From the NCBI GenBank assembly GCA_050255995.1, contig JBFWIM010000058.1, positions 1 to 11,397 on the forward strand: a DNA stretch of 11,397 nt, in the 5' to 3' direction. How positions within the stretch are numbered: position 1 is the stretch's first letter; each line of letters starts with the position of its first letter. A model generated the notes under the pieces. That model was not told the DNA's origin and searched no databases. It worked only from the letters and a program-made list of their open reading frames with translations. This document shows, one piece after another, positions 6,014 to 11,397 of the stretch. The translations under genes and the position numbers were made by a program. Origin of the DNA: Intestinibacillus sp050255995 (lineage in GTDB: Bacteria > Bacillota > Clostridia > Oscillospirales > Butyricicoccaceae).

Positions 6014-7453
6014 TTAGTATGCGACGCCCCAGACGATCATATGCTTCGCGGGTTTGCCGCAGACCGGACAGACCTCGCCCACGTTCTCCTGCTCGAGCGG
6101 CATGCAGCGGGAGGACATGCCGGCCTCTTCCTTGACCTTTTCCTCGCATTCGAGCTCGCCGCACCACATGCTCTTGACAAAGCCGGTATGCTGCCCGATA
6201 ATCGCCTTCATGTCCTCAAGCGTGTGCGCGGTGTAAGTGTGCGACTCGCGGTTCTGGAGCGCCTTGTTGTAAAGCGCCTGCTGCAGCTCCTCGAGCAGCT
6301 TGGGCACAACCGTGGCCAGCTCCTCAAACTTCACAACCGTCTTTTCGCGGGTGTCGCGGCGCACCAGGACGCACTGGCCGTTCTCAATGTCGCGCGGACC
6401 GACCTCAAGGCGCAGCGGCACGCCCTTCATCTCGTACTCGGCGAACTTCCAGCCGGGGCTGTTGTCCGACAGGTCGATCTTGGCGCGCACGCCCGCCTGC
6501 CTGAGCATCTCAAACAGCTCGCCTGCCTTGTCGGTCACGCCGGGTTTGTGCGACGCGACCGGGATGACGACAAGCTGGACAGGCGCAATGCGGGGCGGCA
6601 GCACCAGGCCCTCGTTGTCGCCGTGGGTCATGATGATCGCGCCGATCAGTCGGGTGGACGCGCCCCAGGACGTCTGGTGCATATACTGCAGCTTGTTGGT
6701 CTTGTCGGTATACTGCATATCGAACGCGCGCGCGAAACCGTCGCCGAAATAGTGGGACGTGCCGGACTGCAGCGCCTTGCCGTCGTGCATCATAGCCTCA
6801 ATGGTATAGGTTTCGACCGCGCCGGCGAAGCGCTCCTTATCGGTCTTGCGGCCCTTGACGACCGGAATCGCGAGATATTCCTCGCAGAAGGTCGCGTAGA
6901 CGTTCAGCATGCGCATGGTTTCCTCACGCGCCTCCTCCTCGGTGGCGTGCACGGTATGGCCTTCCTGCCACCAGAACTCACGGGAGCGCAGGAAGGGGCG
7001 CGTGGTCTTTTCCCAGCGCACGACGGAGCACCACTGGTTGTAGAGCTTCGGCAGGTCGCGCCAGGAACGCACGGTTTTGGCATAGTGCTCGCAGAACAGG
7101 GTCTCCGAGGTCGGACGGACGCACAGGCGCTCCTCCAGCTTCTCCGAGCCGCCGTGCGTCACCCAGGCGACCTCGGGCGCGAAGCCCTCGACATGATCCT
7201 TTTCCTTCTGAAGCAGGGATTCCGGGATGAAGAGCGGCATAGCGACGTTCTCATGCCCGGTTTCCTTGAACATGCCGTCCAGCGTCTTCTGGATGTTCTC
7301 CCAGAGCGCCTGGGCATAGGGGCGCATAATAATGCAGCCCTTGACCGAGGAATAGTCGGCCATTTCGGCCTTTTTGACAATGTCGGTGTACCACTTGGCG
7401 AAATCCTCGTCCATGGACGTGATCTCGGACACCAGCTTCTTCTGTTCTGCCAT
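6014..7453 (-). CDS. proS: Proline--tRNA ligase, short archaeal/eukaryote-type
   Basis: A 479-residue cytoplasmic class II synthetase that charges tRNA-Pro with proline using ATP. The length and the lack of an inserted editing domain place it in the short archaeal/eukaryote-like type (ProS3), found in many Clostridia. Visible motifs are RPTSET (113-118), TRPFLRSREFWWQEGHT (151-167, class II motif 2) and GASTRLIGAIIMTHGDNEGL (264-283, motif 3, followed by VLPPR). An anticodon-binding domain begins near 290 (APVQLVVIPVA). The C-terminal domain has Cys-containing phrases WCGELEC, SSRCMP and CPVC and ends GVAY, matching the zinc-binding tail and terminal Tyr of this type. ATG 7453 is chosen: AAAGGA (7463-7468) lies 9 nt upstream. 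A GTG at 7471 would add six residues but overlaps that site. No T-box leader is seen in the 100-nt upstream gap. Confidence 0.96.
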   Translation of the reverse strand: MAEQKKLVSEITSMDEDFAKWYTDIVKKAEMADYSSVKGCIIMRPYAQALWENIQKTLDGMFKETGHENVAMPLFIPESLLQKEKDHVEGFAPEVAWVTHGGSEKLEERLCVRPTSETLFCEHYAKTVRSWRDLPKLYNQWCSVVRWEKTTRPFLRSREFWWQEGHTVHATEEEAREETMRMLNVYATFCEEYLAIPVVKGRKTDKERFAGAVETYTIEAMMHDGKALQSGTSHYFGDGFARAFDMQYTDKTNKLQYMHQTSWGASTRLIGAIIMTHGDNEGLVLPPRIAPVQLVVIPVASHKPGVTDKAGELFEMLRQAGVRAKIDLSDNSPGWKFAEYEMKGVPLRLEVGPRDIENGQCVLVRRDTREKTVVKFEELATVVPKLLEELQQALYNKALQNRESHTYTAHTLEDMKAIIGQHTGFVKSMWCGELECEEKVKEEAGMSSRCMPLEQENVGEVCPVCGKPAKHMIVWGVAY

Positions 7454-7481
7454 CTGTCTGATTCCTTTCACTTCTGCTTTG

Positions 7482-7517
7482 CTCTATTCATATGGTATAG
7501 AGAAACGATTTTATACT
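7482..7517. promoter_or_regulatory. Divergent promoter region of proS and the small plus-strand gene
   Basis: The 100-nt gap between the two starts is AT-rich. On the plus strand TATACT (7512-7517) is a candidate -10 for the small gene; on the minus strand TATAAA (7510-7515) overlaps it and could serve proS. Neither has a good -35. An inverted repeat, CTCTAT (7482-7487) and ATAGAG (7497-7502), with a 9-nt spacer, lies beside them and could be an operator or an accidental match. Confidence 0.3.
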
Positions 7518-7553
7518 GTTTATTCTGATTGCCGATAAGGGGTTGTGCCTTTT

Positions 7554-7871
7554 ATGAATGCTTTTGAAACCTTCTATGTCAAACCGTCCGAAAACGAGCT
7601 GATCGAGACCGTCGTACATATCAAACCCGACCCGCGCCCCGCGCTTTTGGGCTCCGTCGTAGGGGCGGAAGGCAAACCGGTCGCATCCGCGCTTGTCGCC
7701 GTATATCAGTCCGGCGGCGGGAGCGCGCCCGATATGCCGGTCGGGTCGCTGTATACCGACGAATTCGGGCAGTTCGCTTTCGGCCCGCTCGAGCCGGGAA
7801 AGCTTTACATCGTGCGCGTGTACAAAAACAGCGGACGAATGCGCACACTGGAGCTTGCCGATAAGGATTAG
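7554..7871 (+). CDS. Small protein with carboxypeptidase-regulatory-like fold
   Basis: A 105-residue protein without signal peptide or membrane segment. After a short N-terminal part (MNAFETFYVKPSENELIETV), the sequence has the pattern of a CarboxypepD_reg or transthyretin-like beta sandwich: LLGSVVGAEGKPVASALVAV, then SLYTDEFGQFAFGPLEPGKLY, then IVRVYKN. Such domains usually occur in surface or carbohydrate-related proteins, but here the domain stands almost alone and no enzyme is attached. Function unknown. ATG 7554 is preferred over the GTG at 7545, because AAGGGG (7536-7541) lies about 12 nt from the ATG and only 3 nt from the GTG. It is the only plus-strand gene in the run from 4982 to the right edge. 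Its TAG overlaps the TAA of the convergent SLH gene by 2 bp, so the genes overlap by 4 bp. Confidence 0.8.
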   Translation: MNAFETFYVKPSENELIETVVHIKPDPRPALLGSVVGAEGKPVASALVAVYQSGGGSAPDMPVGSLYTDEFGQFAFGPLEPGKLYIVRVYKNSGRMRTLELADKD

Positions 7872-9634
7872 CCGCCCACGCCTATGCCGAGGCCGTTCAG
7901 GCGTTCCTGTTCGTCCCGCGATGCGCCCTCGCCATAGATCCATGTAATATCGGCGGTCTGCCCCAACACGCGCACCCTGCCATTTTCCAGTGCGCAGGTG
8001 AACGTGCCCATCCTGCGCGGCTCGGTAGACACCAGCGACGCGAACTCGACGCGCCCGCCCGTGGCGTAAGTGATTTTGTCAATCAGCATGCCGTGTGCGG
8101 GCGTGTCTGCAAGCAGCACCTGCACCGTACCGTCCGCGCGCAGCCGGACGATTTCGTCCCCCGCGAGAAACTCCACGGCTGAAGCCGAATAGGGCACGCG
8201 CTTGCCCGCCCCGTGTGAAACAAAGACAAAGCTGCCGTCCGCGCTGTCATAGCCGTAGTCGAGCGCGGCGCGGGCGGTCAGCTGCGTAAGCCTTCCGTCC
8301 TGCATGCGGTAGAGCCCGGCCTCGCCCCAGAGATAGACGCTGTTATGGTTCAGTAGGGTCGGCGCGTAGTGCAGCCGGACATCCGCACTGTCGGACATAG
8401 AATCATTGTGCACCGTATAGGTGTCGACGACGGTGCCGTCCGCTTTCAGGCTGTTGACCGTTGTCCGCTCGGAGGATACCGCCTGCGTGATCAGGCGGCC
8501 GCCTATCCACGCGTACGGTTTTTCGTCCGACGGCCTTGCGATGACCCGGACGCCGTCCGCATCGATGACGCAGATGCCGCCGTCTGTGCTAAACGCGTGG
8601 AAATCCCCGCCGCTTACTTCGGCGGCGCCGTTCAGCCGGTCAAACTTCACGTCGAGCGCACGCGCCGTCCCGCCCTGCACCTGTGTCACTGTGTCGCCGC
8701 ACAGCAGATAATCATACCCGCCCGCCTCGCCGATTACGCCGATGAACGTACCGGCCGCGTACCGGCCGATTTCTGTCGGTTTCAGCGTGCGCGGGTCAAT
8801 CTGATACAGCACGGTTTTGCCGTCCTGCGCCTGCGACGTGCCGTACACCTGATTGAGCTGCTGTTCACTCAGAACCGGCGTGACCTCCGTTTCGGTATTC
8901 CGCACGACGGGTACGCCCGCAATCACACATTCCAGTACGTAGCGCATCTCCGGCGTGCCGCCGTCCGCGCGCTCCGGCGCGGCCATATACGCCCGCGGCA
9001 GCACGTCCCATGCGGCGGTTTTGAGCTGTTCTTTGGTGAACGCGCCCTTATCGATCAGAAACTGCGCCATGGTCATGCTGTTGCCATAGCGCGTGTAAAT
9101 CCCGGACAGCATGCGGGCGGACAGCTGCACCGCGTCCCCGCGCGTAAAGCCCGCCCTGTCGCACGCCGCGACCTCGTCGGCGGAAGCAACCACGCCCTCA
9201 TACGCGTCCTCCCCCGTCGCCGCGCGGCTCAGAAAGGTGGCGTACTGGGCACAGGTGACGGCCTGCGCCGCACCGTAGCGCTTGGCTCCCACGCCCTTTG
9301 CCAGCCCGCTTTGATACAGCCAGCCGACGTATTTGTCCGCCCAGACGGGTACGTCGGTGAACGGATGCTTCCAGTTGCCCGCAAGCACCTTGTCCTCCGC
9401 GCCAAGATAGCGGACGAGCAGCGCGGCGGCCTCGTCCCGCTGCAGGGAGCGCCCGAGCTCAAAGCCCTTTTCCGTGCCGCGGAACAGGCCGAGGCCTTTC
9501 AGCATTTCAGCCTGCGCCTGCGTGTCGCCCGGATAAGCGGGATTGCTGATCGTCACGGCAGCGGCGGGAAAGGTGAGCAACACGAACGCTGCGAGGGTTA
9601 TCAAAAGCTTTTTAATAGCAATATCCCCCTTCAC
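7868..9634 (-). CDS. Secreted SLH-repeat protein, second of a tandem pair
   Basis: 588 codons from the GTG at 9634. A hydrophobic signal segment IKKLLITLAAFVLLTFPAAA (7-26) is followed by three SLH-like repeats: about 41-80 with QRDEAA in place of the usual TRAE, about 91-140 (PFTDVPVWADKYVGWLYQSG onward), and about 160-208 (FTRGDAVQLSARML onward). The rest, about 240-560, is beta-rich with repeated strand-turn phrases such as YQIDPRTLKPTEIG and GLYRMQDGRLTQL, suggesting a propeller-like domain (inference). The end, RDEQERLNGLGIG, matches the end of the upstream paralogue. Probably wall-bound. The GTG overlaps the upstream TGA in GTGA, typical of translational coupling. However, AAGGGGG lies inside codons 2-4, exactly 8 nt before an ATT (9614-9616) whose product would start like a normal signal peptide, so the true start may be ATT 9616. 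Confidence 0.85.
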   Translation of the reverse strand: MKGDIAIKKLLITLAAFVLLTFPAAAVTISNPAYPGDTQAQAEMLKGLGLFRGTEKGFELGRSLQRDEAAALLVRYLGAEDKVLAGNWKHPFTDVPVWADKYVGWLYQSGLAKGVGAKRYGAAQAVTCAQYATFLSRAATGEDAYEGVVASADEVAACDRAGFTRGDAVQLSARMLSGIYTRYGNSMTMAQFLIDKGAFTKEQLKTAAWDVLPRAYMAAPERADGGTPEMRYVLECVIAGVPVVRNTETEVTPVLSEQQLNQVYGTSQAQDGKTVLYQIDPRTLKPTEIGRYAAGTFIGVIGEAGGYDYLLCGDTVTQVQGGTARALDVKFDRLNGAAEVSGGDFHAFSTDGGICVIDADGVRVIARPSDEKPYAWIGGRLITQAVSSERTTVNSLKADGTVVDTYTVHNDSMSDSADVRLHYAPTLLNHNSVYLWGEAGLYRMQDGRLTQLTARAALDYGYDSADGSFVFVSHGAGKRVPYSASAVEFLAGDEIVRLRADGTVQVLLADTPAHGMLIDKITYATGGRVEFASLVSTEPRRMGTFTCALENGRVRVLGQTADITWIYGEGASRDEQERLNGLGIGVGG

Positions 9635-11397
9635 CAGCCGAAACCAAGCGCATCCAACCGCGCCTGCTCCCGCACGACCATGGCTCCCATCTGCTCATCA
9701 GTTAGTGTTCCGGTATCCGGTGTATAAGAATTGGCAAACATATGGTTTTGCCCGATAATGCCGTATTCAAATACCCCCGCATCACGGCCGTTGCGGCCAT
9801 AAACGCCGGGAATGGAATCCATTGCCTGCGCAAACGTAACGCCTTGGATCTGCGCCGCCGCAAAGTCCGTATACAGGGTTTCCTTGCCCTCGGACAGCAG
9901 CACCAGACGGCTCGCGCCGGCAGAACCCTTGTCGTGGGTCAGAATGAAAGGATCGCTCGGCCCTGCGCCCCATCGCACTGTCTGTAGGCCGAGCACCGGC
10001 AGGTCTGTCAGGAGGTTCAGGTGATAGGCTGAAACGATCTGGTTGCCGTCCTCTTGCCCGTATTCCGCATTGACGACGAATAATCCGTCCTCGCCGTAAA
10101 TCCAGCCGCCGTAACCCGTCACCGCAAACGCCGCATCCTTCGTTACTGCATAGCTTTCCGTCATCCTACCCATCGATAGATCAACGCAGGAGAGCGCGCC
10201 GCTTTCTCCATTCTCTTGCAGCAGCACGACGCACAGGTCGTTCTGGTAGATGATCTCGCCGGTTTCGCCGATGCGCGCGGGTTCCGCAGAATCCGCGGTG
10301 TAGGCTACGAGTCCGTCCGCCGTTGCGACGGTCAGCCGCACGCCGGCCTCGTCCGCGCCGGAGTTCTCCGTCAGCAGTTTGACCTGCGCATCCTGCATGG
10401 TTTCTTTATCCAGCGCCTCGGTCAGCTTTTCGCCGTCGAGGCAGTAAAGCGCGCCGGAGGGCACGTAAAAATAGTCCCTCGTGCCCAGCGTCCCGATATA
10501 CGCGTCCTCGCGCAGCGCGCCGCCGTCCAGCGGGATTTCGCCGGTCTGCACCGCGGCGAGCGTGCGCGGGTCGAGCTTGCATACCGAAACCTTGTCGCCG
10601 TCCTGCCGGTAGGCCAGCAGGTGGTCGAGATTCGCCCCGGCGGTGTCCGTATCGAACCGCAGCCCGGTCTCCGCGGAGACCGCAATCGGCACGCCCGCAA
10701 GCGCGCAGGTCGCATGCCCGCCGGCATCGTACCCGTAGACGGGCGGGAGGATATCCCACGCCGCCGCCGCAAAGTCTTCCGCCGTGAACGCACCCGTGTC
10801 GACCAGCTTTTGCGCGAGCGTGTACCCGGCCGCATCCTTCATGATCAACGCACGGGTCATCATCCCCATCGCGGTCATGCGTACAAAACCGTTGCCTGAC
10901 CAGAACTGTCCGTCGTCACCCATGTATCCGTCAATCCACTCGCGCTCAGACTTTGTCAGCGCGGTATCCGCCAGACTGTCCCCGCCGCAAACCGCGCGGC
11001 TCAGAAAGAGCGAAAACTGCTCCGCCGTCACCTTTGCGTCCGGATCGTACCGGGTCGCGGACACGCCCTTGGTCAGCCCCTGTGCGTACAGCCAGCCGAT
11101 ATAGGGCGCAGCCCAGCCGGAAACATCGGTGAACGGCGTTTGGCAGCTTTCGGCCTCCGCCGCAGTCTCGCCGCCCAGAAAGCGTACGAGCAGCGTCGCG
11201 GCCTCGGCGCGGGTCATGGGGTCGTAAAGGGCGAAGTCGCCCTCAGCTTTGCCCTGTAGCAGTCCGAGCGCGTGCAGCATATCGGCCTGCTGCATATAGT
11301 TGCCAGTCACGCCGCCGGTGCTGATGTTGAGATCCCAGGAGCTGTTGGTGTTCGGTACGCGGTACGCCGCCGCATCGCCCGTCAGCAAGGCTGCCGC
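9631..11397 (-). CDS. Secreted SLH-repeat protein, first of a tandem pair (5' end outside window)
   Basis: 588 codons are visible; the reading frame is open to the right edge, so the true start and most of the signal peptide are missing. The first visible residues, AAALLTGDAAAY, look like the end of a signal peptide. SLH-like repeats follow: the first contains MTRAEAATLLVRFLGG, the second PFTDVSGWAAPYIGWLYAQG and later VTAEQFSLFLSRAV, the third MTAMGMMTRALIMKDAAGY then LAQKLVDTGAFTAEDF. Then comes AAWDILPPVYGY, matched by AAWDVLPRAY in the downstream paralogue, and a beta-rich region with LDPRTLAAVQTG and GYGGWIYGEDGLFVV, probably propeller-like (inference). It ends REQARLDALGFGW. Probably binds the cell wall through its SLH repeats. 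No other enzymatic motif is seen. It overlaps the next gene by 4 bp and is very likely co-transcribed with it. Confidence 0.88.
   Translation of the reverse strand, partial: AAALLTGDAAAYRVPNTNSSWDLNISTGGVTGNYMQQADMLHALGLLQGKAEGDFALYDPMTRAEAATLLVRFLGGETAAEAESCQTPFTDVSGWAAPYIGWLYAQGLTKGVSATRYDPDAKVTAEQFSLFLSRAVCGGDSLADTALTKSEREWIDGYMGDDGQFWSGNGFVRMTAMGMMTRALIMKDAAGYTLAQKLVDTGAFTAEDFAAAAWDILPPVYGYDAGGHATCALAGVPIAVSAETGLRFDTDTAGANLDHLLAYRQDGDKVSVCKLDPRTLAAVQTGEIPLDGGALREDAYIGTLGTRDYFYVPSGALYCLDGEKLTEALDKETMQDAQVKLLTENSGADEAGVRLTVATADGLVAYTADSAEPARIGETGEIIYQNDLCVVLLQENGESGALSCVDLSMGRMTESYAVTKDAAFAVTGYGGWIYGEDGLFVVNAEYGQEDGNQIVSAYHLNLLTDLPVLGLQTVRWGAGPSDPFILTHDKGSAGASRLVLLSEGKETLYTDFAAAQIQGVTFAQAMDSIPGVYGRNGRDAGVFEYGIIGQNHMFANSYTPDTGTLTDEQMGAMVVREQARLDALGFGW

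Noticed and set aside
5672..7528. Plus-strand reading frame of 618 codons opposite proS and the channel gene
   Set aside because: It spans two well-supported minus-strand genes. The absence of stops is expected in GC-rich DNA, and its product has no known motif.
7454..7553. T-box riboswitch in front of proS
   Set aside because: The gap is only 100 nt and contains neither the T-box sequence nor an antiterminator/terminator pair.
8369..9727. Plus-strand reading frame of 452 codons opposite the SLH pair
   Set aside because: Arg/His/Ala-rich translation typical of an antisense shadow, crossing two real genes, with no domain seen.

Overview
The window is GC-rich and gene-dense, with strong AAGGAGG-type ribosome binding sites, rho-independent terminators, sigma-A-like promoters, secreted proteins carrying S-layer homology (SLH) repeats, and a short archaeal/eukaryote-type prolyl-tRNA synthetase. 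Together these suggest a Gram-positive, fermentative, high-GC member of the Clostridia, most likely Oscillospirales. The lineage is inferred from the sequence; no database was searched.

Layout. Positions 1-649 (minus): amino-terminal part of a secreted protein with two similar beta-rich segments, cut by the window edge. 808-2169 (minus): secreted protein with three SLH-like repeats and a methionine-rich carboxy-terminal domain, followed by a strong terminator. 2408-3352 (plus): L-lactate dehydrogenase, divergent from the previous gene and followed by a strong terminator. 3395-3608 (plus): gene-free interval with its own promoter-like sequence, a pyrimidine tract, hairpins and a terminator-like stem, so a candidate small RNA. 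3619-4794 (minus): Gfo/Idh/MocA-family oxidoreductase with a good promoter of its own. 4982-5926 (minus): MscS-type mechanosensitive channel. 6014-7453 (minus): prolyl-tRNA synthetase. 7554-7871 (plus): small protein with a carboxypeptidase-regulatory-like fold. 7868-9634 and 9631-11397 (minus): two paralogous secreted SLH proteins, overlapping by 4 bp, the upstream one cut by the right edge.

How the genes relate. The core functions are ordinary: lactate fermentation, proline tRNA charging, osmotic protection and sugar or polyol redox. The accessory theme is cell-surface proteins: three SLH proteins clearly share ancestry in their amino-terminal halves, and a fourth secreted protein lies at the left edge. 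No mobile element, CRISPR array, tRNA or rRNA was seen.

The most unusual points are the candidate small RNA downstream of ldh, a possible ATT start codon in the downstream tandem SLH gene, and a plus-strand gene embedded in a run of minus-strand genes with overlapping convergent stop codons and no visible terminator.
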